Shown here: positions 24,212-33,535 of the stretch, piece after piece
Position numbering within the stretch: the stretch's first letter is position 1
How the letters are laid out: each line of letters opens with the position of its first letter
Assembly: GCA_027019165.1 (NCBI GenBank)
Contig: JALUXC010000003.1
Coordinates: 248,001 to 312,000 of the forward strand
DNA: 64,000 bases
Direction: 5' to 3'
Origin: Pseudophaeobacter sp.
GTDB taxonomy: Bacteria; Pseudomonadota; Alphaproteobacteria; Rhodobacterales; Rhodobacteraceae
Translations under genes and position numbers: made by a program
Notes under the pieces: generated by a model
Databases searched by the model: none
The model's input: the letters and a program-made list of their open reading frames with translations, nothing else
Told to the model about the DNA's origin: nothing

Positions 24212-27200
24212 TTGCGCTTTTCCAAACTCAGGCTCAACGGTTTCAAAAGCTTTGTCGATCCGACCGATCTGATCATCGCGGATGGGCTGACCGGCGTTGT
24301 CGGGCCCAATGGCTGTGGCAAGTCGAACCTTTTGGAGGCGCTGCGCTGGGTGATGGGGGAAACGCGCGCCCGCGCCATGCGGGGCGGCGGAATGGAGGAT
24401 GTGATCTTTGCCGGCACCTCCTCCCGCTCGGCCCGCAACTTTGCCGAGGTGAGCCTGCAGATCGACAACAGCGACCGGCTGGCGCCTTCGGGCTTTAACG
24501 ACAGCGACCAGCTGGAGATCGTGCGCCGCATCACCCGCGATGTGGGTAGTGCCTACAAGTCCAATGGCAAGGACGTGCGCGCGCGCGACGTTCAGATGCT
24601 CTTTGCTGATGCCTCAACCGGTGCACATTCTCCGGCTCTGGTCCGGCAGGGGCAGATTTCCGAGCTGATCAACGCCAAACCCAAGGCGCGCCGCCGCATT
24701 CTGGAAGAAGCGGCTGGCATTTCCGGCCTCTATCAGCGCCGCCATGAAGCAGAGCTGAAGCTCAAGAACACCGAGCAGAACCTTCTGCGCGTTGATGATG
24801 TGATCGAACAGCTGGCGGGGCAGCTCTCGCAACTGGCGCGGCAGGCCAAACAGGCGCAGCGCTATCGGGACATCGGGGAAAAACTGCGCCTTGCCGAGGG
24901 CATGCTGCTTTATCGCCGCTGGCGCGAGGCGGACGATGCTCGCCAAGCGGCCGAGGAAGAGCTGCGCGTCCGCATCACCCAGGCTGCCAAGGCCGAAGCA
25001 CTGAGCCGGGCTGCGGGCGAAAAACGCGCCAAGGATGAAGAGGCCCTGCCGCCTCTGCGCGAAGAAGAAGCGATCGCGGCCGCCATCCTGCAGCGACTGG
25101 TGGTGCAGCGCGATGCGCTCAGCGATCAGGAGGCTCAGGCACGGCAGGCGATCGAGCGGCTGACCTCGCGGATTCAGCAGCTTGGCAATGACATCGAACG
25201 TGAAGGTGGATTGAACCGCGACGCGGGCGAGACCATCGAGCGCCTCGAATGGGAACAGCGCGAGTTGGCCAAGGCGAGCGATGGTCATGACGACCGGCTC
25301 TCCGAAGCGGCGGAACTGGCGCGTGATGCGGGGCAGATCCTTGAAGCGCGCGAGGAACATCTTGCGCAGGTGACCGAGGATGTCGCCCGTCTGGCCGCCC
25401 GCCATCAGTCTGCCCGGCGTCTGGTCGAGGATTGCCAACGGGCCCTGACCCGCGCGAGCGACGAGGGCGAGAAATCCCGCGCCGCACAGGAAATGGCGCA
25501 GGAAGCTCTCGAGCAGGCGCAGGAGCGGTTTGAAGCAGCCGTCGCCGCCGAGGAAGACGCCCGCGAAGCCGCTGAAGCCGCCGAAGACGCTCTGGCCGCC
25601 GCCGATGAACTGCGCACCGACACTCAAGAGCGTGAGACCGAAGCACGTTCGCAGCGCTCCGAAGCCGAAGGGGAGTTGGGCACCCTAAGGGCCGAAGTCA
25701 CGGCCCTTGCCAAATTGGTGGAACGGGACACTGCTGAGGGTGGTCAGATCCTTGACGAGCTGAGTGTGACGCCGGGATACGAAAAGGCGCTCGGTGCGGC
25801 TCTGGCCGATGATCTGCGCGCGCCTTTGGCGGAAGTGGACGGCCCGACCGGCTGGGTGACGCTGGCCGGATATGACCGCGATGCGCCGCTGCCAGACGGG
25901 GTGGAACCCTTGGCCAAGCATGTCTCGGGGCCGGAGGCGCTGGCGCGCCGGATCGGCCAGATCGGTCTGGTCGAAGGGGATGTCGCCCGTGATCTGCAGG
26001 CGCAGCTGAAACCGGGGCAACGACTGGTGACGCTTGACGGCGATCTGTGGCGTTGGGACGGCTACCGCGCCTGGGCCGAGGATGCGCCCAGTGCCGCCGC
26101 CCTGCGGCTCGAACAACTGAACCGGCTGGAGGCCCTGAAACAGGACTTGGAGCGGGTCGGTGCCCGCGCAGAGGGTGCCCGCGCGGCCCATGAGGCCCTG
26201 CTGCGCAAGCTGGAAGAGGTTTCGCAGGCGGATCAACTGGCCCGTCAGGCCCGCCGCGCTGCTGATCAGCGTGTCGCGGATGCGGCGCGTGCCCTTAGCC
26301 GGGCCGAAGCCGACCGCAATATGGCCGAGGGCAAGCTGGAGACCCTTGGCATTGCTGTTGCCCGCCACGATGAAGACGCCATGGCCGCACGCCTGCAACT
26401 GAGCGAAGCGGAAAAGGCTCTTTCGGAACTGGGCGATCTCAATGAAGCCCGCAGCCTGGTCGAGGATATCAAGCAGCAGGTCGAGGCGGCCCGGATCACC
26501 ATGCTGACGCATCGCTCGTCCCATGATGAGCTGCGCCGCGAGGGCGAGGCGCGCACCAAACGCGCCCAGCAGGTCACAAAGGATCTATCCGGCTGGCGTC
26601 ACCGGCTGGAGACCGCAGAGCGGCGGATCGAGGAACTGGCCGAACGGCGCGAGGCGTCACAGGAAGAGCTGGAAGACGCCCATGCGGTGCCTGCCGAGAT
26701 CGCTGAAAAGCGCGAAGAGCTGAACGAGGCCATCGAGGAAGCCGAGGCGCGCAAGGCGGCGGCGACCGACGCCTTAGTTGCTGCCGAAGGCGTCTTGCGC
26801 GAGGCGGTTCAGGCCGAGCGGGATTGCGAGCGGCTCGCCTCCGAGGCGCGGGAGGCCCGTGCGGGATCTGAGGCGCGGTTTGACGCGGCGCGGGAAACCG
26901 TTTCCCATGCGGCCGAGCGGATTGCCGAAGAACAACACTGCGCGCCGCAGGCCTTGCTCGAACAGCTGGAGACCGCCCCGGATCAGATGCCTTCGGCCGA
27001 GGCGCTGGAGGCCGAGGTGTCCCGTCACAAACGCCAGCGCGATGCCTTGGGGGCTGTGAACCTGCGCGCGGAAGAAGACGCCCGCGAGATCCAGACCGAA
27101 CATGATGAGCTGGTCTCGGAAAAACACGACCTGGAAGAGGCGGTGAAGACCCTGCGCAGCGGCATTGCCAGCCTCAACCGCGAGGGGCGCGAACGCCTGC

Positions 27201-27667
27201 TGACCGCCTTTGAGCAGGTCAACGCCAGCTTTGCCATGCTGTTCACACACCTTTTTGCCGGGGGGGAGGCGAACCTCGTGATGGTCGAAAGCGACGATCC
27301 CTTGGATGCCGGCCTTGAAATCATGTGTCAGCCGCCGGGCAAGAAACTCTCGACCCTGTCGCTCTTGTCGGGGGGCGAGCAGACACTCACCGCCATGGCG
27401 CTGATCTTTGCGGTCTTCCTGTCCAACCCGGCGCCGATCTGTGTGCTGGACGAGGTGGACGCGCCCCTCGATGACGCCAACGTGACGCGCTTCTGTGACC
27501 TTCTGGACGAAATGTGCCGCCAGACGGATACGCGGTTTTTGATTATCACCCACCATGCCGTGACCATGGCCCGCATGGATCGCCTGTTCGGTGTGACCAT
27601 GCAGGAAAAGGGCGTCAGCCAATTGGTGTCGGTCGATCTGAAAAAAGCCGAAGCGCTGGTGGCATAG
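24212..27667 (+). CDS. smc: Chromosome segregation protein SMC
   Basis: Condensin ATPase that compacts and segregates replicated DNA with ScpA/ScpB. 1151 residues. Start TTG 24212 (MRFSKLRLNGFKSFVDPTDL) is chosen because aaagggg lies 7 nt before it and the family begins exactly here. Walker A GPNGCGKS at 31-38, two long coiled-coils rich in Ala/Glu/Arg, a hinge around residues 510-640 (SVTPGYEKALGAALADDL), signature LSLLSGGEQTLTAMAL and Walker B PICVLDEVDAPLDDANV near the end. Full length and intact; the UUG start may lower its translation. No scp gene nearby. Confidence 0.97.
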   Translation: MRFSKLRLNGFKSFVDPTDLIIADGLTGVVGPNGCGKSNLLEALRWVMGETRARAMRGGGMEDVIFAGTSSRSARNFAEVSLQIDNSDRLAPSGFNDSDQLEIVRRITRDVGSAYKSNGKDVRARDVQMLFADASTGAHSPALVRQGQISELINAKPKARRRILEEAAGISGLYQRRHEAELKLKNTEQNLLRVDDVIEQLAGQLSQLARQAKQAQRYRDIGEKLRLAEGMLLYRRWREADDARQAAEEELRVRITQAAKAEALSRAAGEKRAKDEEALPPLREEEAIAAAILQRLVVQRDALSDQEAQARQAIERLTSRIQQLGNDIEREGGLNRDAGETIERLEWEQRELAKASDGHDDRLSEAAELARDAGQILEAREEHLAQVTEDVARLAARHQSARRLVEDCQRALTRASDEGEKSRAAQEMAQEALEQAQERFEAAVAAEEDAREAAEAAEDALAAADELRTDTQERETEARSQRSEAEGELGTLRAEVTALAKLVERDTAEGGQILDELSVTPGYEKALGAALADDLRAPLAEVDGPTGWVTLAGYDRDAPLPDGVEPLAKHVSGPEALARRIGQIGLVEGDVARDLQAQLKPGQRLVTLDGDLWRWDGYRAWAEDAPSAAALRLEQLNRLEALKQDLERVGARAEGARAAHEALLRKLEEVSQADQLARQARRAADQRVADAARALSRAEADRNMAEGKLETLGIAVARHDEDAMAARLQLSEAEKALSELGDLNEARSLVEDIKQQVEAARITMLTHRSSHDELRREGEARTKRAQQVTKDLSGWRHRLETAERRIEELAERREASQEELEDAHAVPAEIAEKREELNEAIEEAEARKAAATDALVAAEGVLREAVQAERDCERLASEAREARAGSEARFDAARETVSHAAERIAEEQHCAPQALLEQLETAPDQMPSAEALEAEVSRHKRQRDALGAVNLRAEEDAREIQTEHDELVSEKHDLEEAVKTLRSGIASLNREGRERLLTAFEQVNASFAMLFTHLFAGGEANLVMVESDDPLDAGLEIMCQPPGKKLSTLSLLSGGEQTLTAMALIFAVFLSNPAPICVLDEVDAPLDDANVTRFCDLLDEMCRQTDTRFLIITHHAVTMARMDRLFGVTMQEKGVSQLVSVDLKKAEALVA

Positions 27668-27796
27668 CGGTTTGGTGCCTTTTTGAATCTTGTCTGAGGC
27701 TACTCACCGGAATCTCCCCGCAGGCTCTTTGGGGAATTTCTTGTGCGCGGGCGGGCTGCGTTTTAGGCTTGAGCAAAAGACCTAAGGAGAGATCTC

Positions 27797-28264
27797 ATGC
27801 ATTTTGCCAAATCACTTGCCGCTGTAACCTTTGCTTTGTGCCCATTGGCGGCAATGGCAGATAATGTCTATGCCACGGACGCCGGGAGCATTGCGCGTTT
27901 CTTTGCAGACGAAGGTGCTGAGGTTGAAACGACTACCGACAATGTCGGCGACCCCAAACTGCGGGTTGACTATTATGGCAACGAGTTCTCGGTCTATTAT
28001 TACGGCTGTGAGGACAACAGGAATTGCGATGCAGTCCAGTTCTTCTCGGGCTACCAGACGGATGGATCGGTTCGGCTCTCCACAATCAACGAGTGGAATA
28101 TGGAAAACCGTTTTGTCCGCAGCTATGTCTCTGCCGAGGGCTCGGCGCGGATCGAAATGGATATTTTCATGGGGCGCGACGGGATCAGCGCTGATGATTT
28201 TGCCCGTCAGGTGTCCATGTGGTCGCGCGGCATGAAGGACTTTGAAGAGTTCATCGGCTGGTAA
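27797..28264 (+). CDS. Secreted YbjN-domain protein
   Basis: 155 residues. Signal peptide MHFAKSLAAVTFALCPLAAMA, cleavage before DNV. The rest matches the YbjN (type III chaperone-like) fold: AGSIARFFADEGAEVETTTDNVGDPKLRV, then YYYGCEDNRNCDAVQFFSGYQ with two cysteines and INEWNMENRFVRSYV. A periplasmic version of a family whose cytoplasmic member in E. coli affects motility and stress; biochemical role unknown. taaggagag lies 7 nt upstream. Confidence 0.85.
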   Translation: MHFAKSLAAVTFALCPLAAMADNVYATDAGSIARFFADEGAEVETTTDNVGDPKLRVDYYGNEFSVYYYGCEDNRNCDAVQFFSGYQTDGSVRLSTINEWNMENRFVRSYVSAEGSARIEMDIFMGRDGISADDFARQVSMWSRGMKDFEEFIGW

Positions 28265-28294
28265 GCCTGAGGGCACACGCGTTTTGATCAGGGC

Positions 28295-28326
28295 AGGGCG
28301 GGGTCACCGGATCGTGACGCCGCCCT
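28295..28326. other. Strong hairpin between two secreted-protein genes
   Basis: 13-position stem (agggcggggtcac with gtgacgccgccct) with a single G-G mismatch and a 6-nt loop. No T-run on either side, so not a standard intrinsic terminator; it sits 28 nt before the next start codon. Confidence 0.6.
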
Positions 28327-28353
28327 TCTGCGTATCCGGGGTAGGATACACAA

Positions 28354-28713
28354 ATGAGATATTTTCTGGTCGCATCGGTCTTTGTTCTTGCTCCGGTCCT
28401 TGTTCAGGCCGGGGATTGGGATGTGCGCCAGACGGATCGGCCTTTTGAGGAGCACGAACTTGCGGCTCTGCCAGGGCAGTCGTTTGTCTTTTTTGATGAC
28501 GGCGAAGCGGCTTTCGGTGCAGATGGCGCTTATTCCTATACCTATTCGGCGGCCAACGGCGGGGGCACGCTTTGGGGCAGCTATCACATTGGCCCGGATG
28601 GCAGCGTCTGCATCGATTTTGTGAACGGGTTTTCCCGCTGCGATCTATATGTTCACAGCGGAAATCGCGTGGTGTTGATCACCGAAACAGGAGAGCGCTA
28701 TCCCGTGCGCTAG
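28354..28713 (+). CDS. Small secreted protein of unknown function
   Basis: 119 residues with signal peptide MRYFLVASVFVLAPVLVQA, cleaved before GDWD. The mature part is rich in aromatic and glycine residues (AYSYTYSAANGGGTLWGSY) and has two cysteines (VCIDFVNGFSRCDLYV). No family identified, but the pattern resembles small beta-barrel periplasmic proteins common in Rhodobacterales. Convergent with the MltB gene, overlapping its end by 4 nt. Confidence 0.7.
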   Translation: MRYFLVASVFVLAPVLVQAGDWDVRQTDRPFEEHELAALPGQSFVFFDDGEAAFGADGAYSYTYSAANGGGTLWGSYHIGPDGSVCIDFVNGFSRCDLYVHSGNRVVLITETGERYPVR

Positions 28714-29882
28714 AGCCTGTTGAGCAAAGCCGGAGTAGGCCAGGCATCTGCTGGCAGACCAAGACGCTTTTGTTCAGCCTGAACCGCAAGCCGTGTTTTT
28801 GCGCCAAGGATCCCGTCAACGTCGCCAACATCATATCCCATGGCTTTCAGCTTGGTTTGCAGCTGTTTCATTTGTGCGCCGCCGAGACCCTGATCCGGCT
28901 TGCCCGCATCGTAGATCGCAGACCCTTCCAGACGTGTGGCGAAATAGGCGGCGGTCATCACATAGGTGAAACTCTGATTCCATTCGAAATAGACGTCGAA
29001 GTTGGGATAGGCGAGAAAGGCAGGCCCCTTGTGCCCTTGCGGCAGGATTAGCGAGGCAGGCATGGCGGGATCTGGCAGGCGCCCTTCGCGCGGGGCAACG
29101 CCCATGTTGGACCAGTCAGCCACCGACAGCTTTTGCGCCGGCCCTGTGAGCGACAGATCGATACCGCTGGGCAGGCGCACCTCTTGAATCCAGGGCTCAC
29201 CGGCGCGCCAGCCGAGGTGGGACAGCATCTTGGCTCCGGACATCAGCGCATCGGGGGCCGAGGTCTTGAGGGTCACATGACCGTCACCATCGGCATCAAC
29301 GCCGTTTTCGAGAATGTCGCGTGGTAGCATCTGCACCATGCCGATCTCTCCGGCCCAGGCGCCGGTGGTGCGGGCAGGGTCGAAATCTCCATGCGAGAAC
29401 AACTCCAGCGCGGCAAAGATCTGCGGACGGAATAGTTCGGGGCGTCGGCAGTCATGGGCCAGTGTCACCAGCGCATTGCGGGTGTTGAAATCGCCCTGAA
29501 AGGCGCCGTAGTCGGTCTCAAAGGCCCAAAAGGCCAGAAGCACACCGCGGTTGATGCCATAGGTGCTCTCGATCCGCCGAAAGATGCTGTCGTATGTCTT
29601 CGACATGGCGCGGCCGCGGTCGATCCGGTTCTGGGAAATCAGGTGGCGTGAAAACTCGATGAAGGGTTTCTGAAACACGCCCTGCGCCCGGTCCGCGCGC
29701 AGTACCTTGGGATCCTGTTGGGTTCCCTTAAAAAAGGCGTTCACATTGGCTGGTTCGAACCCGGCGGTGACGGCCTCTTGTTTCAGCCCTTGAACAAAGC
29801 CGGAAAAATTGCCGCCACATTGTGCCATGGCCCCAGCGGGGAGTAGCAGAGCAGCAGCGAGGGAAAGGGCCAGTTTGCGCAT
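28710..29882 (-). CDS. Lytic murein transglycosylase (MltB family) with peptidoglycan-binding domain
   Basis: Cleaves the glycan strand of peptidoglycan with formation of 1,6-anhydroMurNAc. 390 residues from ATG 29882; signal peptide MRKLALSLAAALLLPAGAMA. Catalytic Glu in AFWAFETDYGAF, followed by ARTTGAWAGEIGMVQMLPRDIL, typical of SLT family 3. The last 60 residues are a PG_binding_1 domain (MKQLQTKLKAMGYDVGDVDG, then GAKTRLAVQAEQKRLGL). A soluble periplasmic form, since no lipobox is present. Confidence 0.93.
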   Translation of the reverse strand: MRKLALSLAAALLLPAGAMAQCGGNFSGFVQGLKQEAVTAGFEPANVNAFFKGTQQDPKVLRADRAQGVFQKPFIEFSRHLISQNRIDRGRAMSKTYDSIFRRIESTYGINRGVLLAFWAFETDYGAFQGDFNTRNALVTLAHDCRRPELFRPQIFAALELFSHGDFDPARTTGAWAGEIGMVQMLPRDILENGVDADGDGHVTLKTSAPDALMSGAKMLSHLGWRAGEPWIQEVRLPSGIDLSLTGPAQKLSVADWSNMGVAPREGRLPDPAMPASLILPQGHKGPAFLAYPNFDVYFEWNQSFTYVMTAAYFATRLEGSAIYDAGKPDQGLGGAQMKQLQTKLKAMGYDVGDVDGILGAKTRLAVQAEQKRLGLPADAWPTPALLNRL

Positions 29883-29939
29883 GCGTTTCGTGTCCTTTCT
29901 AGACAAGGGGCTTTCCTTGGGGAGTTGCGTCCTTGTGTG

Positions 29940-30851
29940 CTAGAAGATCGCCGCGATAGCAACCGTCAGCACAAGGGCCATCCCCCATGTTCTCCATAAC
30001 ATGTCGGTGCAACGGCGGATCGCATGGGCATCCGCGCTTTTCGCGCCACTCTCGTTGACCCATGGAAAATCGCGCATTTGCCCGTCATAGGACCTTGGCC
30101 CTGCAAGGGCGACCTGCAGGGCACGGGCCATGGCGGCTTCGGGCCAGCCGGCGTTGGGCGACCTGTGCTCGCGGGCGTCGGCGGCGATGGATGGCCAATC
30201 GCGCAAAACGCCTCCGACAAGGGCCATCAGAATGGCGGTCAGGCGGGCGGGGATGAGGTTCAAAAGATCGTCAAACCGGGCGGCGGCCCAGCCGAAGTCT
30301 TCATAGCGCTCAGTGCGGTAGCCGATCATGCTGTCGGCCGTATTGATCATCTTGTAGGTGATCAGCCCTGGCAGCCCGGCCAGAAGGAACCAAAAGGCCG
30401 GGGCGATCACCCCGTCAGACATATTTTCGGCGCCGCTTTCTATGGCGGAGCGCGCCACTTGCGGTCCGGTCATGTCGGCGGTGTCCCGGCTGACGATCAT
30501 CGCGACCGCATCGCGACCGCCCTGCAGTCCAGCCCGCAGGCCATGAGCCACGGCTAGAAGGTGATCTACCAAAGAGCGCTGTGCGATGAGGATCGCGGCC
30601 ACGATGATTTCGACAATCGGCCCAAAAAGTGACAGCACCGCGCCAAGGGTCAAGCCGGCCGCGACAAGAGCCAGCACTGCGACCACACCTTTTGCGCGGC
30701 GCCCGCTGCCAGAATTCAGCCGCTCCTCCAGCGCTTTGATCAACCGCCCCATCAGAGCGGCCGGATGGGGAAGACGCTCCCAGAGCCAGCGCGGCTCTCC
30801 GAACAGGGCATCAAGGATCAGGGCGAGGACCAGACTGACAGCCGTAGTCAT
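29940..30851 (-). CDS. cobD: Adenosylcobinamide-phosphate synthase CobD/CbiB
   Basis: Integral membrane enzyme that attaches aminopropanol phosphate to adenosylcobyric acid. 303 residues: [25 protein letters not shown] near the N-terminus, [42 protein letters not shown]-type core, [25 protein letters not shown]. Four to five membrane segments. The start overlaps the stop of cobC by 4 nt, giving a two-gene operon for the same step of B12 synthesis. Confidence 0.94.
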   Translation of the reverse strand: MTTAVSLVLALILDALFGEPRWLWERLPHPAALMGRLIKALEERLNSGSGRRAKGVVAVLALVAAGLTLGAVLSLFGPIVEIIVAAILIAQRSLVDHLLAVAHGLRAGLQGGRDAVAMIVSRDTADMTGPQVARSAIESGAENMSDGVIAPAFWFLLAGLPGLITYKMINTADSMIGYRTERYEDFGWAAARFDDLLNLIPARLTAILMALVGGVLRDWPSIAADAREHRSPNAGWPEAAMARALQVALAGPRSYDGQMRDFPWVNESGAKSADAHAIRRCTDMLWRTWGMALVLTVAIAAIF

Positions 30852-31825
30852 AGCGCGGCTTCCAATCGGGCCCAGCCGTGTTCTGGCGGCAAGCCTAGGC
30901 GGATGTAGGTGGTGGAATAGGGGAAGATACGGCTCCAGATATGAGCGCGAGCCAGGCGGTCCTGCCATGCGGCGGCGTCGTCAACATGGTAGAGCCGGAA
31001 CAGATCCGTTCCTCCGGCCAGTTTGGCGCCTTTGGGCAGAACCATACCGTCAAGATTCTTTGCGTCCTCGGCCAGTTTTTTCCGGGTTTCGGTTGCCCAG
31101 GTGTGATCTGACAGGGCCCTGATGCCTGTTTTCAAGGCTGGCCCTGAGACCGCCCAAGGTCCTTGCAGATCGGAGAGCTGCGCGATCAATGCCGGATCGC
31201 CAATGGCAAACCCGAGACGCAGCCCGGCCAGCCCCCAGAACTTGCCAAAGCTTTTCAGCACCAGGGTTCCCGGCTGGTCTGCGATATGGATGAGGCTATG
31301 CTCTGGGCAGACGTCACAAAAGCTCTCGTCGACAATGCGATACGGGGCGGTCAGTTCCTGTGCGTTCCACAGGCGCCCATCGGGGTTGTTCGGGTGCACG
31401 GCAACGCAGGCTTCTGCTGGCTCACACTCGGCAAGACGCCACCCTTGGGATTTGAAAGCTGCAGCATGCTCATTATAGGTAGGCGTTTCGATCCTTACCC
31501 AACGGGCATCGGCCAGGGACGGAGCCAGAGCAATGAGGGCCGAGGCCCCGGGAGCACCAAGAACAGATGCACCGTCTGGCACATTCCAGAATCGGCGGGC
31601 TGCATCATGCAGCTCTTCTGCCGCAGCAGTGTCAGGCAGGGCTGACCAATCCTCTGGCGAGAACTCGGGCAGGGGGTAGGGCGCGGGATTGATACCAGTG
31701 GACAGATCGATCCAGTCGGAGCGCTGCCCGCCGTAGCGCGCCATCGCAGCCGATAGGTTGCCGCCGTGATCCCGCGCTGCAGCCTTGGATGTCTGATCGC
31801 CGGTTGCCGTATTGATCGCCGCCAT
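30848..31825 (-). CDS. cobC: L-threonine-O-3-phosphate decarboxylase CobC (class II aminotransferase fold)
   Basis: PLP enzyme producing (R)-1-amino-2-propanol phosphate for the nucleotide loop of B12. 325 residues if started at ATG 31825 ([11 protein letters not shown]); an ATG at 31879 is an alternative. [15 protein letters not shown] and [14 protein letters not shown] are diagnostic, then VHPNNPDGR, and the PLP lysine in [17 protein letters not shown]. Partner of cobD, with which it overlaps. I looked for a cobalamin riboswitch in the 140 nt upstream and saw none. Confidence 0.92.
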   Translation of the reverse strand: MAAINTATGDQTSKAAARDHGGNLSAAMARYGGQRSDWIDLSTGINPAPYPLPEFSPEDWSALPDTAAAEELHDAARRFWNVPDGASVLGAPGASALIALAPSLADARWVRIETPTYNEHAAAFKSQGWRLAECEPAEACVAVHPNNPDGRLWNAQELTAPYRIVDESFCDVCPEHSLIHIADQPGTLVLKSFGKFWGLAGLRLGFAIGDPALIAQLSDLQGPWAVSGPALKTGIRALSDHTWATETRKKLAEDAKNLDGMVLPKGAKLAGGTDLFRLYHVDDAAAWQDRLARAHIWSRIFPYSTTYIRLGLPPEHGWARLEAAL

Positions 31826-31965
31826 TTGAGGCCCTGATTCATGGAAGGCACCACTCGGCGGGTGCCGGATTGGTGCCATATGAAACAGCTCAGGTGATAA
31901 AGCAACAGATCCCTGCAATCAGCGCGGGAAACTTGGGCCGAGGCAGCACAAAAGTAGGGTATTCC

Positions 31966-32940
31966 CTAGCTTCGCCCGTGTGGGGCCTCCCAATTGATCA
32001 CCGGATTGATCGGCAGGATACGGCTGGGGTTTATGGTGTCGTGGCTGTAGTGGTAGTGCCGCACGATGTGATCCATGCCCACGGTCTCTTTTACGCCGGG
32101 CCATTGGTACAATTCGCGCGTATAGGCCCAGAGGTTTGGATAATCGATCAGCCGCTTGCGATTGCACTTGAAATGCAAATGGTAGACCGGGTCGAACCGG
32201 ACCAGCGTCGTGAACAGGCGCCAATCGGCTTCGGTTACGCGGGTGCCGAGCAGATAGCGGTGTTCGGACAGAAGATCCTCAAGCCAGTCGAGCGTGTCGA
32301 ACAGAGGGCCGACGGCCGCGTCATAGGCCTCTTGCGTGGTGGCAAAACCGCAGCGATAGACTCCGTTGTTGAGCGTGTCGTAGATGCGCGCGTTCACTGC
32401 TTCGATCGGCTCACGCAGCTCTTCCGGCCAGTAATCGTCCCGGTTGCCGGTGATCTCGTCAAAGGCCGAGTTGAACATGCGGATGATTTCCGAGCTTTCG
32501 TTCGACACGATGGTGTTGCGAGTCTTGTCCCAGAGGATCGGCACCGTGACGCGCCCGGAATAGGCAGGATCGGCGCGGGTGTAGATCTCATAGGCGAAAT
32601 CATGACCGAAGAGGGTATCGCCGGTGGCACCATGATCGTCGGTTTCAAAGGTCCAGCCTTTGTTCAGCATGTCAGGGTGCACCACCGAAACCGAGATGTG
32701 ATCGGTCAGGTCCTTCAACTGGCGAAAGATAAGTGTCCGGTGCGCCCAGGGGCAGGCGAGGGAGACGTATAGGTGATAGCGTCCGCTTTCAGCGGCAAAG
32801 CCCGAATCGCCCGACGGGCCTGCGCTGCCATCCGGCGTGATCCAGTTGCGGAACTGCGAAACCGAGCGTTCAAAGGCACCGCCCGTGGATTTTGTGTCGT
32901 ACCATTTGTCGTGCCATGTGCCGTCAACCAAAAGACCCAT
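31966..32940 (-). CDS. Glutathionyl-hydroquinone reductase (YqjG/xi-class GST)
   Basis: Reduces glutathionyl-(hydro)quinones using glutathione. 324 residues. The catalytic cysteine is in VSLACPWAHRTLIFRQLK near residue 60; VPILWDKTRNTIVSNESSEIIRMFN binds glutathione; the C-terminal helical domain has RLFTTLVRFDPVYHLHFKCN, where the xi-class tyrosines are expected. Cytoplasmic. The gene is monocistronic; 222 nt of promoter region separates it from the plus-strand gene at 33163. Confidence 0.94.
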   Translation of the reverse strand: MGLLVDGTWHDKWYDTKSTGGAFERSVSQFRNWITPDGSAGPSGDSGFAAESGRYHLYVSLACPWAHRTLIFRQLKDLTDHISVSVVHPDMLNKGWTFETDDHGATGDTLFGHDFAYEIYTRADPAYSGRVTVPILWDKTRNTIVSNESSEIIRMFNSAFDEITGNRDDYWPEELREPIEAVNARIYDTLNNGVYRCGFATTQEAYDAAVGPLFDTLDWLEDLLSEHRYLLGTRVTEADWRLFTTLVRFDPVYHLHFKCNRKRLIDYPNLWAYTRELYQWPGVKETVGMDHIVRHYHYSHDTINPSRILPINPVINWEAPHGRS

Positions 32941-33096
32941 CGATTCCGCTCCTATTCGCTTTCAGCCTGCAAAATAGGCAGTCCTGGACTTTCAGCCCAC
33001 ACCGACAGGCGCGCAGCCTCCCTGCGGATCTGCACAATGCGGGGGACTGAGAGGCAGAAGTGCCAGGTGGTTTTTTGGAAAAGTTCACTTGATTTT

Positions 33097-33115
33097 AGGT
33101 GATTGTGAGTCACCT
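33097..33115. promoter_or_regulatory. Perfect palindrome AGGTGA-N7-TCACCT, candidate operator
   Basis: A 6+6 perfect inverted repeat in the 222-nt divergent region between the hydroquinone reductase gene and the gene at 33163. An overlapping TCAC...GTGA pair begins at about 33085. It lies 48 nt before the plus-strand start and about 157 nt from the reductase start. Confidence 0.45.
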
Positions 33116-33162
33116 TTGGAGACGCAAAAAAGATCAGAAGATCACCAAAGAAAGCAGATGCC

Positions 33163-33531
33163 ATGACCACCTATGTGCCAAAGGCCGTTCAGGACGCGCT
33201 GGATGCCGCACGTATTCAGGGGATGAAGAAGAAAAGCCGCCTGCGCGTGCAGGTTGGTGAGACACAGTTCCCGGTCCTGCGCCTTTGGAAAGATGGTTTT
33301 TCAGTGGAAGAGGCCGACGCGCCGCAATTGCGCGGCCTTGTGGATCTTTACGATGGCGCCCGTCACCTGTCGCAGTGCCTGATTGTCGCCTCCGAGGCGG
33401 AAGGCGGCGAAATGCGGTACGAATTCAAACGCGCGACCGCGGCCGCCGAAAAGGCGCCTCTGGATTTCTACCGCGCGCCGGATGCACCGGTGGGGCTGAT
33501 CTCATACGACGGGCTGCACGGGGAAGCGTGA
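33163..33531 (+). CDS. Conserved-looking small protein of unknown function
   Basis: 122 residues, ATG 33163. Basic N-terminal third (AARIQGMKKKSRLRVQVGETQFPVLRLW) and a C-terminal YEFKRATAAAEKAPLDFYRAP. The RLRVQVGxxxFPVLRLWKDGF pattern faintly recalls a PilZ-like beta-barrel opening, but the RxxxR/(D/N)xSxxG motif for cyclic di-GMP is not there. Cytoplasmic, single gene, with a striking palindrome in its promoter. Convergent with the L,D-transpeptidase gene 4 nt away. Confidence 0.7.
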   Translation: MTTYVPKAVQDALDAARIQGMKKKSRLRVQVGETQFPVLRLWKDGFSVEEADAPQLRGLVDLYDGARHLSQCLIVASEAEGGEMRYEFKRATAAAEKAPLDFYRAPDAPVGLISYDGLHGEA

Positions 33532-33535
33532 CAAC

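Noticed and set aside
24614-25627. 337-codon open frame on the minus strand inside smc
   Set aside because: Shadow of the coiled-coil coding sequence; smc is intact.
31826-31965. Possible cobalamin riboswitch before cobC
   Set aside because: Looked for the B12 box and an adenosylcobalamin-type fold; not present, and the region is only 140 nt.
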